Shown here: positions 8,479 to 22,494 of the stretch, in pieces
Numbering within the stretch: position 1 is the first letter of the stretch
Layout of the letters: each line of letters starts with the position of its first letter
Origin: CAVRRZ01 sp963723745
Lineage (GTDB): Bacteria > Actinomycetota > Actinomycetes > Mycobacteriales > Geodermatophilaceae
Direction of reading: 5' to 3'
DNA length: 64,000 nucleotides
Assembly (NCBI GenBank): GCA_963723745.1
Contig: CAVRRZ010000001.1
Coordinates: forward strand, 1,310,183-1,374,182
The notes under the pieces: generated by a model
The model's input: only the letters and a program-made list of their open reading frames with translations
Database searches by the model: none
Told to the model about the DNA's origin: nothing
Translations under genes and position numbers: made by a program

Positions 8479-9627
8479 CCACGACCGGGCTGCTCGACCG
8501 GGTGCGCGCCCGGCTGGCGGTGCAGCCCGAGCTTCCCTCGAGGGCAGGGGTGGCCGCCGCTCGTGCGCGAGGAGGCCGGCGGCCTGCTGGGCGACGACGC
8601 CGTGCTGTCCGCCGTGCGGGAGGCGGTCGACGAGCTCGCCGGGGCGGGCCCGCTGGAGCCGCTGCTCCGACTGCCAGGGGTGACCGACGTGCTGGTCAAC
8701 GGCCCGGACGAGGTCTGGGTGGACCGCGGGCACGGGCTCGAGCGCACGCAGGTGTGCTTTCCCGACGAGGACGACGTCCGGCGCCTGGCGGTGCGGCTGG
8801 CCGCGGCGGCGGGACGGCGGCTCGACGACGCCGCGCCGTGGGTCGACGCCGGCGCTCCCCGACGGCACCCGGCTGCACGCCGTCCTTCCGCCGGTCGCGC
8901 CGGCGCGGCACGTGCCTGTCCTGCGGGTGCTCCGCCGCACCGTGCTCGGTTTCGACGACCTGCTGGCGGCCGGGGCGTTCCCGGGTGAGTCGGCGGCGCT
9001 GCTGCCCGCGCTGGTCCGACGCCGGGTGGCGTTCCTGGTCACGGGCGGCACCGGTTCGGGCAAGACCACGATGCTCGTCGCGCTCCTCGCGCTGGTCGAT
9101 CCCGGTGAACGGCTGGTGCTCTGCGAGGACGCGCCGGAGCTGAACCCCCGGCACCCGCACGTCGTCCGGCTGCTCACCCGCCCGCCCAACGTGGAGGTGG
9201 TCGGTGAGGTCACGCTGCGCGACCTGGTGCGGCAGGCGCTGCGCATGCGACCGGACCGGGTGGTGGTGGGAGAGGTGCGCGGGGGAGAGGTCGTCGACCT
9301 GCTCGCCGCCCTCAACACCGGTCATGAGGGAGGGGCGGGACGCTGCACGCCAACCGCCCGGCGGAGGTACCGGCGCGCCTGGAGGCGCTGGGGGTGGCCG
9401 CGGGGCTGGATCGGCATGCGGTGCACAGCCAGGCCGACGCCGGCCTCCAGGTGGTGGTGGCCCTGCGACGGACGGCGGCCGGGCGGCGCGTCGACGAACT
9501 GGGCGTGCTCCGCCGGGACGGCGACCTGGTGGTCGTCGAGCCGGCCTGGCGCGCCGACGGCGGTGCCTGTCCCGGGGCCGCCCGGCTGCGGTCGCTCCTG
9601 GCGTCCGACGGAGGTCCGCCGTGCTGA
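8475..9627 (+). CDS. cpaF: Tad/Flp pilus assembly ATPase (CpaF/TadA), frameshifted
   Basis: From ATG 8475 (M-T-T-T-G-L-L-D-R-V-R-A-R-L). It has the N-terminal helical CpaF domain, LPGVTDVLVNGPDEVWVDRG near 8680, and Walker A TGGTGSGKTT at nt ~9041-9070. LVLCEDAPELNPRHPHVVRL (Asp box) follows near 9115, and ALRMRPDRVVVGEVRGGEVVDLL (Walker B region) near 9240. A His box fragment LHANRPAEVPARLEAL lies past a frame change near 9340. Three indels are inferred (near 8560, 8855, 9340). It is the hexameric secretion ATPase powering Flp pilus assembly at the inner membrane. The stop overlaps tadB by 7 bp. Confidence 0.85.
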
Positions 9628-10403
9628 CGGCGCTGCTGCTGTCGCTGGCGATGGTGGTGCTGCCGCCGCCGCGGCGGCGGACCGGACAGCGGCTGCGCAC
9701 CGCATGGGCGGATGGGCTCCCGGCCGTGGCGGGGAGCCCGGCCGCGCCGGCCCTGGTGGGGATCGTCGTCGCCGGGGTGGTCTCGGTGGCCAGCACCGTC
9801 CTGGTCGCGGTCCTCGCCGGAGGATGCGCGTTGCTGGGTGCGCGGGCGGCGATCGGCCGGAGTGCCGGGCACCGGGAGGAGCGCCGGCTGAGCGGGCTGC
9901 TGGAGGCCCTCGGAGCCCTCGTTGCCGAGTTGCGCAGCGGACGAACGGTCGAGGCCGCCTCGGCCGGCGCCGCGCGGAGCTGCCCGGACGAGGGAGCGGC
10001 CGAGGCGCTGGTACGCGCACTCCGCGCACCCGACCTGCCTCTGCCGCCGTTGACCGGAGGCGCCTTCGCCGACGCGGTGGAGCGCATCGCCTCCGCCGTC
10101 CGGCTGAGCGGCCGGACCGGCTGCTCTCTGGCGGCGGTCCTCGCCGCCGTGGAGGACGACGTCCGCGCCCGGCTGCGGCACGCACGGGAGCTGCGGACGG
10201 CGGTCGCCGGTCCTCGGGCGAGCGCTGCCCTGCTGGCCGGGCTGCCGTTGCTGGGGCTGGCCATGGGAGGTGGCATCGGAGCCGACCCGTGGCGGGTGCT
10301 GACGACGACCGGCACCGGGCAGGTGCTGCTCGTCCTGGGCGTGGCACTCGAGGTGGTGGGCCTGGCCTGGACGGCTCGACTCGTGCAGAGCGCGGTCGCA
10401 TGA
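9621..10403 (+). CDS. tadB: TadB-like pilus inner-membrane protein
   Basis: A 260-residue intact protein from GTG 9621. It has hydrophobic N-terminal segments (LTALLLSLAMVVLPPP; LVGIVVAGVVSVASTVLVAVLAG). A cytoplasmic type II secretion F-like domain follows (LLEALGALVAELRSGRTVEAA, then ERIASAVRLSGRTGCSLAAVLAAVEDD). Two C-terminal membrane segments end it (ALLAGLPLLGLAMGGGIGA; VLLVLGVALEVVGLAWTARL). TadB and TadC form the platform on which the CpaF ATPase works. It overlaps cpaF by 7 bp and tadC by 4 bp, so translation is probably coupled. Confidence 0.85.
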   Translation: MLTALLLSLAMVVLPPPRRRTGQRLRTAWADGLPAVAGSPAAPALVGIVVAGVVSVASTVLVAVLAGGCALLGARAAIGRSAGHREERRLSGLLEALGALVAELRSGRTVEAASAGAARSCPDEGAAEALVRALRAPDLPLPPLTGGAFADAVERIASAVRLSGRTGCSLAAVLAAVEDDVRARLRHARELRTAVAGPRASAALLAGLPLLGLAMGGGIGADPWRVLTTTGTGQVLLVLGVALEVVGLAWTARLVQSAVA

Positions 10404-11206
10404 ACCAGCAGGTGGCGGCCGTGCTCCTCCTCGCCGCGGCGCTGATCACCTGGACGCCTGCGGACACGCTGGTGCGGCGCCGGCTCCGCCGGATCGGTAT
10501 CGGCTCCGACCGCCCGCGCAGGCGCAGTCGCCAGTCCCCGGCCGCGCGGGCCCGGGCCGCTCCGGCCACCGGGGGGACGGCGGGCACCGTGGGGTCGGCA
10601 GGGTCCCTCGGGGCAGGCAGCCCCGTACGACGCCGCGTGCTCGCGGCGGTCGCCGGTGTCGCGGCGGGCCTGCTCGTGGGCGGCGCGCTCGGTCTCGTCG
10701 TCGCCGCCGTGGGCGCCGTCGTCGGCGAGCGGTTCCTGCGCCGGTCCACCGTCGACACCGGATCGACCAGGCGGGTGCGGGACCTGCCCGGGGCCTGCGA
10801 CCTCCTCGCGGTCTGCCTGTCCGCGGGCATGCCGCTGACCGGTGCGCTGGCCGCCGTCTCGGCAGCGCTGCCCGGTCCTCTCGGGAGTGACCTCGCCCGG
10901 GTCGCCGCGCTCGGGCGGCTCGGCGCCGACGCCCACCGCGCCTGGGACGAGGTCGCCGACGAGGTGCGGCCGCTGGCCCGGGTCCTCGTGCGTGCAGCCG
11001 GGTCAGGGGCCTCCGCGGCGCCGGCGCTCACGGCGCTGGCGGCCGACTGCCGCGCCCTCACCCGCGCGGACACCGAGGCGGCGGTGCGCCGCGCCGGCAT
11101 CTGGGTGCTCCTGCCCCTCGGGCTGTGCTTCCTGCCGGCGTTCGTGTGCCTCGGCGTCGTGCCGCTGGTGCTGGGCCTCGCCGGCGACGTGCTGGGGCAG
11201 GGATGA
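10400..11206 (+). CDS. tadC: TadC-like pilus inner-membrane protein
   Basis: A 268-residue protein from ATG 10400, which overlaps the tadB stop as ATGA. It has an N-terminal membrane segment, then an Arg/Pro/Gly-rich low-complexity linker (residues ~25-75). A hydrophobic pair follows (VLAAVAGVAAGLLVGGALGL), then a T2SSF-like helical domain (DLPGACDLLAVCLSAGMPLTGALAAVS). It ends with two hydrophobic helices (WVLLPLGLCFLPAFVCLGVVPLVLGLAG). It is the second platform protein of the Tad system, intact and without frameshifts. Confidence 0.85.
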   Translation: MNQQVAAVLLLAAALITWTPADTLVRRRLRRIGIGSDRPRRRSRQSPAARARAAPATGGTAGTVGSAGSLGAGSPVRRRVLAAVAGVAAGLLVGGALGLVVAAVGAVVGERFLRRSTVDTGSTRRVRDLPGACDLLAVCLSAGMPLTGALAAVSAALPGPLGSDLARVAALGRLGADAHRAWDEVADEVRPLARVLVRAAGSGASAAPALTALAADCRALTRADTEAAVRRAGIWVLLPLGLCFLPAFVCLGVVPLVLGLAGDVLGQG

Positions 11207-11340
11207 CCGGCGAGGGGATCGTGCGTCCACAGGGCGGGCCGCTCTCCACAGATCGTGGCCGCCCCTGGGGCGGCCGACGACCGGCACCCAGGCTCGGGTG
11301 GGAGGCCGGAGACACCGGCCCAGCAACCGAGGAGCGCCCC

Positions 11341-11640
11341 GTGCTGATCCCCACCCCGACCGAGCCCACCCGGACCGAGCCCGCCCCGACCGAGCCCGCC
11401 AGTCACGACGACGCGACCCACGGCACCGACCGGGCCCGAGCGCCGCTCGGGACGCACCTGCGGCGTCGCTGGGCACAGCTGCAGGAACGCCCGGAGGCCG
11501 GCATGAGCACCGCCGAGTACGCGGTCGGCACCGTGGCCGCCTGCGCCTTCGCCGCCGTCCTCTACCGGGTGGTCTCCGGCGACTCGATCGTGACCGCGCT
11601 CGGCGACCTCGTCGACCGCGCCCTGAACACGTTGTCGTGA
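11341..11640 (+). CDS. DUF4244 Flp-type pilin
   Basis: A 99-residue protein from GTG 11341, with a clear Shine-Dalgarno GAGGAG 6 bp upstream (11329-11334). The N-terminal ~50 residues are unusual for a pilin leader. They hold three 5-residue repeats of the type P-T-E-P-(T/A/S), encoded by 15-bp DNA repeats at about 11356-11400. After G-M comes STAEYAVGTVAACAFAAVLYR: the pilin cleavage region with Glu at +4/+5, then the hydrophobic helix. A later in-frame ATG (11503) would give a short pilin starting M-S-T-A-E-Y-A. It is probably the major subunit of the Tad pilus, placed right after tadC as in M. tuberculosis Rv3656c-like clusters. Confidence 0.8.
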   Translation: MLIPTPTEPTRTEPAPTEPASHDDATHGTDRARAPLGTHLRRRWAQLQERPEAGMSTAEYAVGTVAACAFAAVLYRVVSGDSIVTALGDLVDRALNTLS

Positions 11641-12014
11641 TCCGGTGGAGAGCGGGACACGGCGAGCGGGGCATGGTCACCGCCGAGACGGCGGTGGTGC
11701 TGCCCGTGCTCGTGCTCGTGCTCGCCGGCGCGGTGTCCGCCGTGACCGTCGTCGGGGCCCAGCTCCGGTGCGTGGACGCCGCTCGGGAGGCGGTGCGGGC
11801 CGCGGCCCGCGGCGAGGAGCCGGCACGGGTGGTCGCCCTGGCGCGGGCCGCGGCACCGGACGGGGCGCGCATCACCGTCAGCGGCGGGGACGGCGACGAC
11901 GTCAGCGTGACCGTGTCCGCCGTCGTGGCGCCGCTCGGGCTGGGTGCTCTCGGCGTGGAGGTCGAGGCCGGTGCGGTGGCCGAGAGAGAACCGGGAGCGG
12001 GTGGCGCCCGATGA
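11637..12014 (+). CDS. TadE-family pseudopilin
   Basis: GTG 11637 overlaps the pilin gene's stop; ATG 11673 is an alternative start. The sequence RGMVTAETAVVLPVLVLVLAGAVSAVTVVGAQLRCVDAAREAVRAAARGE is the TadE signature. It consists of a short positive N-terminus, Glu in the first turn, one membrane helix, then the 'aREAaRaaA' segment. About 125 residues, the usual size. Minor pseudopilins of this type sit in the membrane and cap or prime the pilus. The stop overlaps the next start (ATGA). Confidence 0.8.
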   Translation: MIRWRAGHGERGMVTAETAVVLPVLVLVLAGAVSAVTVVGAQLRCVDAAREAVRAAARGEEPARVVALARAAAPDGARITVSGGDGDDVSVTVSAVVAPLGLGALGVEVEAGAVAEREPGAGGAR

Positions 12015-12385
12015 CCGTGCGCGGGGAGCGTGGATCGGCCACCGTCTGGACCGTCGCGCTGGCCGGGGTCCTCGCGGTCGTGGGAGTGGCTGCCGTCCTC
12101 GTGGGCGCCGCCGTGGTGGCCCGGCACCGCGCGGCCGCGGCCGCCGACCTGGCGGCCCTGGCCGCCGCCGGACGAGCCGTCGTCGGGGATGCCCGCCCCT
12201 GCGCGGCAGCCGAACGGATCGCGACCGCGAACGGGGGAGTGCTCCGCCGGTGCGCCGTCGACGACCGCGCCGTGGTCGACGTCGAGGTCGGTGTGCGGGT
12301 CGAGCTCGGGCCGCTGGGCGGCCGGGAGGCGGTCGGCCGGTCCCGGGCGGGGCCGGCCGCCCCGGCGCCGGTCGGGCAGCCGTCA
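12011..12385 (+). CDS. TadE-like helicase/secretion-neighbourhood protein, 3' end unclear
   Basis: From ATG 12011: MTVRGERGSATVWTVALAGV, then a membrane helix (LAVVGVAAVLVGAAVVARHRAAAAADLAALAAAG) and a Cys-containing extracytoplasmic part (ARPCAAAERIATANGG, RRCAVDDRAVVDVEVGVRV). This matches the Rv3654c-type family found between tad genes and the DECH helicase. The protein normally ends around here, but no stop is present. The frame stays open antisense to the helicase gene until 12931, and the other two frames are also open for 220 bp or more. I place the end at the helicase stop; a sequence error or a genuine overlap could explain the missing stop. Confidence 0.6.
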
Positions 12386-14751
12386 GCCGTCGGCGGCGAG
12401 CTCGTCCAGGACGACGTCCAGCACGCGGACGGCGCCGGCCTTGTCGAGTGGGTCGTTGCCGTTGCCGCACTTCGGCGACTGGACGCAGGACGGGCAGCCG
12501 CTCTCGCACTCGCAGCTGGCGACGGTCGCACGGGTGGCCTGCAGCCACTCGCGCAGGGCCGCGAACCCCCGCTCGGCGAAGCCCGCACCACCCGGGTGGC
12601 CGTCGTAGACGAAGATCGTCGCCGTCCCGGTGTCGGGGTGCAGCGCGGTGGACAGGCCGCCGAGGTCCCAGCGGTCGCAGGTGGCCAGCAACGGCAGGAT
12701 GCCGATGGCCGCGTGCTCGGCGGCGTGCAGCGCACCCGGCAGCTCGACGTCGTCGACCTCTGCCCGTTCGACGGCGGCGGTCGTCGAGCGTCAGCCACAC
12801 CGCCCGGGTGCGCAGCTGCCGCGCGGGCAGGTCGAGCGGGAACTCGGCGAGCACCTCGCCGGTGCCGAGCCGCCGGCGCTGGTAGGCCACCACCTGGTTG
12901 GTCACGTCGACCACGCCGGTGTGGGCGGTGACCGCACCCAGTCGCCGGTCGGCGTCGGCCCGCACGATGGCGAGGTCGGTGACGTCGCGTGCGACCGTGG
13001 TCCACTCGGGGCTCTCCGCGTGCACGACGGCGCAGGCGTCGTCCACGTCGAACTCGTCGACCACGAACGTCTCCCCGCGGTGCACGTAGAGGGCGCCGTC
13101 GTGGACCGTCGGTGTGCGCGGCGCCGCCGTCGACCGTGCCGAGCAGCCGTCCGGTCCCGGCCTCGATGATCGACACCGGTTCGCCGTCGCCGCCGCGGAT
13201 GTCCACGTGCGGCCGGCCGCGGCCGGCCCAGTACCAGCCCGCCGGCCGGCGGCGCAGCAGTCCTTCGGCCACGAGCTCCGCCAGCCGCGCCTCAGCGGCG
13301 GGCCCGCCGAAAGCGGCCAGGTCGGCCGGCACCAGCGGCAGCTCGGCGGCGGCGCAGCACAACTGGGGACCGAGCACGTAGGGGTTCGTCGGGTCGGTGA
13401 CCGTCGCCTCGACGGGCCGGCCGAACACCGCCTTCGGGTGGTGGGCCAGGTAGTGGTCGAGCGGGTCGTCCCGAGCCACGAAGACGACCAGCGACTCGGT
13501 CTGCGCCCGCCCCGCGCGACCGGCCTGCTGCCACAGCGACGCCAGCGTGCCGGGGTACCCGGCCAGGACGACGGCGTCCAGACCGGCGATGTCGATGCCC
13601 AACTCCAGCGCGTTCGTCGTCGCCACCCCGAGCAGGGCACCGGTCGACAGAGACCGCTCCAGCTCGCGCCGCTCCTCGGGCAGGTATCCGCCCCGGTAGG
13701 AGTCCACCCGGCGGACGAGGTCGGCGCGGCCGCGCTCGTGGAGCAGCCGGCGTGTCTGCTCGGCCACCGACTCGGCGCTGCGGCGGGAGCGCACGAACGC
13801 CAGCGTCCGCGCGCCGCGCTCCACCAGGTCGGCCAGCAGCCCGGCCGCGTCGGCCGCGGCCGATCGACGCAACGGCGCTCCGTGCTCGCCCGTGCGCTCG
13901 GTCAGGGGCGGCTCCCACAGGGCGAAGGTCGCGCCCGGCCGGGGCGAGCCGTCGTCGGTGACGGCGGCGACCGGCACGCCGATCAGCCGGGCCGCCGCGG
14001 CCGCCGGGTCGGCGACCGTCGCCGAGGCGAGCAGGAAGACCGGCTCCGCGCCGTAGCGACGGCAGATCCGGCGCAGCCGCCGCAGCACGTGTCCGACGTG
14101 CGAACCGAAGACGCCCGCGGTAGGCGTGGCACTCGTCGATGACCACGTAGGCGAGGCGGCGCAGCGTGCCCGACCACTTCTGCGTGCGAGGGCAGGATCC
14201 CGCGGTGGATCATGTCCGGGTTCGTGACGATCCAGCGGCGTGTGCCGGCGGACCCACTCCCGCTCCTCCAGCGGGGTGTCCCCGTCGTAGGCCGCCGGGC
14301 GCACCGACGGATCGGCCAGGGGCATGACGGCCGACAGCTGGTCGCGCGCCAGCGCCTTGGTCGGTGCCAGGTAGAGCACGCAGGCGCGGGGGTCCTCGGC
14401 GAGCCGGGTGAGCGCGGGCAACTGGTAGGCCAGCGACTTCCCCGAGGCGGTGCCCGTCGCCACGACCACCGACGAGCCGGCGCGGGCCAGCTCGGCGGCC
14501 TCGACCTGGTGCCGCCACGGGCGGTCGACGCCGCGCTCGGCCAACCGGTCGCGCAGGTCCGCACGGACCCACTCGGGCCACGGGGACGTGCGCGGCTCGC
14601 GCACGGGCACGGCGTGCACGTGGGTGACCGGCTGCTCGTCGTCCGGGGTGCCGGACAGCAGCGCAGCCAGCAGGTCGGTTCCCGGCAGCACCCGCGGCGG
14701 CCCAGGAACCTCGTCCGCCGCCACCGGTGGGTGCGGGTGGAGCGTGGTCAC
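12383..14751 (-). CDS. DECH-box ATP-dependent helicase with DUF1998-type zinc cluster, frameshifted
   Basis: From GTG 14751. Motif I is ATGTASGKSLAYQLP (nt ~14420-14460) and Ia is LAPTKALARDQL. Motif II is DECH (V-V-I-D-E-C-H-A-Y-R-G, ~14120-14150) and motif III is SAT (LLASATVADP). Motifs V and VI are TNALELGIDIAGLDAV and QQAGRAGR (~13520-13600). The C-terminus holds C-E-C-E-S-G-C-P-S-C-V-Q-S-P-K-C-G-N near 12460-12510, a four-to-five Cys cluster typical of Hrq1/YprA-like SF2 helicases. Frame breaks near 14240, 14165, 14120, 13120, 12780 and 12745. The M. tuberculosis homologue is Rv3649. Likely role: 3'-5' DNA unwinding in repair; its link to the Tad genes is only positional. Confidence 0.85.
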
Positions 14752-14921
14752 GCGACCTCCTCGCCGGCGCTCGTCGGTGGTTCGCCCACCACCGTGCTGT
14801 GACTCCTGGGCGACCTCGCACGCCCGGTCACCTCTCCACTGTCACACCGACGGACGACATTCGGGACCGATCCGGCCGAAGATCCGGGCGGCGGTAGCCA
14901 CGGACGCAGCGTGGCCGCCGC

Positions 14922-14949
14922 TTGTACGCGGTGTGATTCCCCTTACACT
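14922..14949 (+). promoter_or_regulatory. Putative sigma-70-type promoter of hppA
   Basis: TTGTAC (14922-14927) and TACACT (14944-14949) are separated by 16 bp and lie about 115 bp upstream of the hppA start. They stand in the 311-bp gap (14752-15062) between the divergent helicase and hppA genes. Nothing else recognisable is in that gap. A start point near 14956 is inferred. Confidence 0.5.
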
Positions 14950-15062
14950 GCTGCCGCGTCCAGCGCCTGACGGCTCCCGTCCGCGCGCCGGGCCGTGTGC
15001 CCTCCGCCCGACCGGGAGCAGCAGCGTTCTCCGGCGGCCGGCTGACCGCTTGGAGGAACTTC

Positions 15063-17325
<2,263 letters not shown>

Positions 17326-17336
17326 TCGACACGCTC

Positions 17337-17373
17337 GGATCCTCCGGCCGGCCGCGCGCCGGCCGGAGGATCC
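17337..17373 (+). terminator. Strong GC hairpin after hppA
   Basis: A perfect 16-bp inverted repeat (17337-17352 and 17358-17373, arm GGATCCTCCGGCCGGC) with a 5-nt loop, 12 bp after the hppA stop. No T-tract follows, as is common for actinobacterial terminators. Confidence 0.7.
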
Positions 17374-17495
17374 GGTGCGATCTGTGGACAGGCACGGCCG
17401 GTGTGGACGACGCCGTGCGTCCCGTCGCACCGCACTCCTAGCGTTCGCCGCCTCCGGTCCCGATCGAGGACCGCACGGACGACGGGGAGCGGCGG

Positions 17496-17819
17496 ATGTC
17501 CACGATCATCGCCGTCCAGCTCGACGAGCTCGGCGCACTCGCAGCCGAACTCGCGGCGCTGGGCGCGCAGCCCGCCGAGTGGGTTCCGGTCTGCCGCGGT
17601 GCGGCTCCGACGCTGGCCGACTCGCTGGGCGGATCCGAGGGCGGCGCCGCCTCCGACGTCGCCGCCGCGTGGGCGTTCCTGCTCGGTCTGCTGGCCGATC
17701 GGACCGGTGCGGCCGCGCACGCCCTCGCGTCCGCCGTGGCCGCCTACCGCGCGGCCGACGCGGCGCTGGCCGACCGGCTCTGCCCTGCCGACCCCGACTA
17801 CACCCCGCCCGGCCCATGA
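17496..17819 (+). CDS. Small WXG100/EspC-like protein
   Basis: A 107-residue intact protein from ATG 17496, preceded by GGGGAGCGG. It is Ala-rich and helical: DELGALAAELAALGAQPAEW, then a Gly/Ser turn (LADSLGGSEGGAASDVAAAWAFL) and a second long helix (DRTGAAAHALASAVAAYRAADAAL). This is the two-helix hairpin plan of ESX (type VII) substrates such as EspC; W52-like positions replace a strict W-x-G. No Sec signal. Stop and next start overlap (ATGA at 17816-17819), tying it to the hydrolase gene. No ESX core genes lie in the window, so export is an inference. Confidence 0.65.
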   Translation: MSTIIAVQLDELGALAAELAALGAQPAEWVPVCRGAAPTLADSLGGSEGGAASDVAAAWAFLLGLLADRTGAAAHALASAVAAYRAADAALADRLCPADPDYTPPGP

Positions 17820-19240
17820 CCGCGCCCCTCGACCCACGCTTGCCGGCGATCGCTGCGTGGGACGTCCCCGCCCTCGCCGGAGCGGTCCGGCTTCTCGACG
17901 ACGTGGTCGAGGCGCTGCCGTTCTGGAGGTATCGCCTCGAAGCAGTCGGCAGGGCGCTCGAAGGAGCCGAGGTCTGGTCGGGCACGGCGGCCCGCGTGGC
18001 CGCCACCGTCGTGCTCGGGCTCTCGGCCGCCTCGACGGCGGTGACGGCCGCTCTGGAGCGGTCGCTGGAGGCCTGTCGCCGGCTGGTGCGCGAGGCCGGG
18101 ACCGCAGCCGGAACCGCGCAGACCGCGCTGGGCAGGCCGGCCACCGATCCGGCGGCTTCCGCGCTGGCCGACGCGGCGCTCGTGGCCGCCGCCCGGGCCG
18201 CGGCCGCCGCCGACGATGCACGCGCCGCGCTGGCCGTGCTCGGTGTGCGGGATGCCGCCGCGCCCGGGAGCATCGCCGACCTGACCTCGCGGACCCGGTC
18301 GCTCCCGCTTCCCGATCCACCGGGCCACGGCACTCCGCACGAGCGGGCGCAGTGGTGGGTCGCGCTGTCGGCGCCCACGCAGCGGGCGCTGATCCGCACC
18401 CGTCCGGAGGTCCTCGGCGCGCTCGACGGGATACCGGCGTGGGCGCGCGACCGGGCCAACCGGATCGTGCTCGCCCGTGCGCTGGCCGCCCCTCGCCCGT
18501 CCGCGACCGCCCGGGCGGTCGCGGCCGAGATCGACGACCGGGAGCGGGGCGGCACCGCGGTCCAGCTGCACCTGTTCGACGAGCCGGGGCAGCGGGTCGC
18601 CCTCGCTCTCGGAGACGTGGACACGGCCGGGTCGATCGTGCTGCTGGTGCCGGGGGTGGCCACCACGCCGGACGACGACCTCGACGCGGTCACCGCCGAC
18701 GTGGACCGGGTTCTCGACGCCGCGGCCGAGCTGCCGGCCGCCGGAGAGCTCGCCGGCGTCGCGTGGCTGGGCTACCGCCCGCCGCGCGGTCCCGCCGTCC
18801 TGCTCCGCTCGGCCGCGGATCGGGGCGGGCCGGCCCTGGACGGCGCGCTCGACGGCCAGCGGGCCGCCCGGTCCGCCGTGGGGTTGGGCTCCGCGCGCAC
18901 CACCGTGCTCGCGCACAGCTACGGCACCGTCGTCGTGGACGCGGCGGCCGACGCATCCGGGCGCCTGGCGGCCGACGCCCTGGTCCTGCTGGGCAGCCCC
19001 GGCATGCAGCCCGACCGGACCCCTCTGGCAGAGGTGGCCGAGGTCCACGCCGCGTCGTCGTCGGCCGACCCGGTGACGTGGCCCAGCTGGTTCGGGGTCC
19101 ACCCGACCCGCGGCGGCAGCTACGGCGCATCGGTGCTGCCGGTGGACCCCGGCACCGGTCACTCGGACTACCTGGATCGAGGTGGCGCCACCCTCGCGGC
19201 CGTGGCGGACGTCGTCGTCGGCCCCAGCCCGCCGGGGTGA
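17816..19240 (+). CDS. DUF1023 alpha/beta hydrolase with N-terminal WXG-like helical domain
   Basis: A 474-residue protein from ATG 17816. The first ~170 residues are helical and Ala-rich and include E-V-W-S-G-T-A-A-R, a WxG-type turn. The C-terminal ~270 residues are an alpha/beta hydrolase: SIVLLVPGVATTPDDDL (oxyanion region), then T-T-V-L-A-H-S-Y-G-T with the nucleophile Ser in an A-H-S-Y-G variant of GxSxG. ADALVLLGSPGM follows, and a late GTGHSDYLD supplies the probable catalytic His. DUF1023 proteins are predicted lipases/esterases of actinobacteria. Translational coupling to the upstream WXG-like gene suggests both are type VII-style exported. The substrate is unknown. Confidence 0.8.
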   Translation: MTAPLDPRLPAIAAWDVPALAGAVRLLDDVVEALPFWRYRLEAVGRALEGAEVWSGTAARVAATVVLGLSAASTAVTAALERSLEACRRLVREAGTAAGTAQTALGRPATDPAASALADAALVAAARAAAAADDARAALAVLGVRDAAAPGSIADLTSRTRSLPLPDPPGHGTPHERAQWWVALSAPTQRALIRTRPEVLGALDGIPAWARDRANRIVLARALAAPRPSATARAVAAEIDDRERGGTAVQLHLFDEPGQRVALALGDVDTAGSIVLLVPGVATTPDDDLDAVTADVDRVLDAAAELPAAGELAGVAWLGYRPPRGPAVLLRSAADRGGPALDGALDGQRAARSAVGLGSARTTVLAHSYGTVVVDAAADASGRLAADALVLLGSPGMQPDRTPLAEVAEVHAASSSADPVTWPSWFGVHPTRGGSYGASVLPVDPGTGHSDYLDRGGATLAAVADVVVGPSPPG

Positions 19241-19558
19241 CCGGCACGGGCGCCCGGGAACAGTCGGGCCACTCCCACGTTGGAGGGGACGACGGCACGC
19301 CACATCGAGTTACCGCACGGGCCGCTTTCGCGACCGTGCTCTACGGTGGCGCGCCAAGGGGGCCACCGTGGCCGACCCCGGTCGACCGGCGGGAGCCGGG
19401 CGGCGGGGGGCGACCGCACCGGCGTCCACGGACAACCGTCCGCGGCGCGACGACTCATCATGGTGGGACGAGCACTGCACGCGACGCCGGCCGATGCCGG
19501 CCGGATCCGGCCGAGGCGGCGCCGCGTACCGGACGACAGCACCACCGACAGGAGCACC
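19241..19558. other. Intergenic region upstream of topA
   Basis: 318 bp without a supported gene. GGAG at 19551-19554 is the topA ribosome-binding site. I see no clear promoter hexamers, hairpin or repeat. Open frames here are continuations of out-of-frame reading of the neighbouring genes. Confidence 0.5.
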
Positions 19559-22493
<2,935 letters not shown>

Positions 22494-22494
22494 C

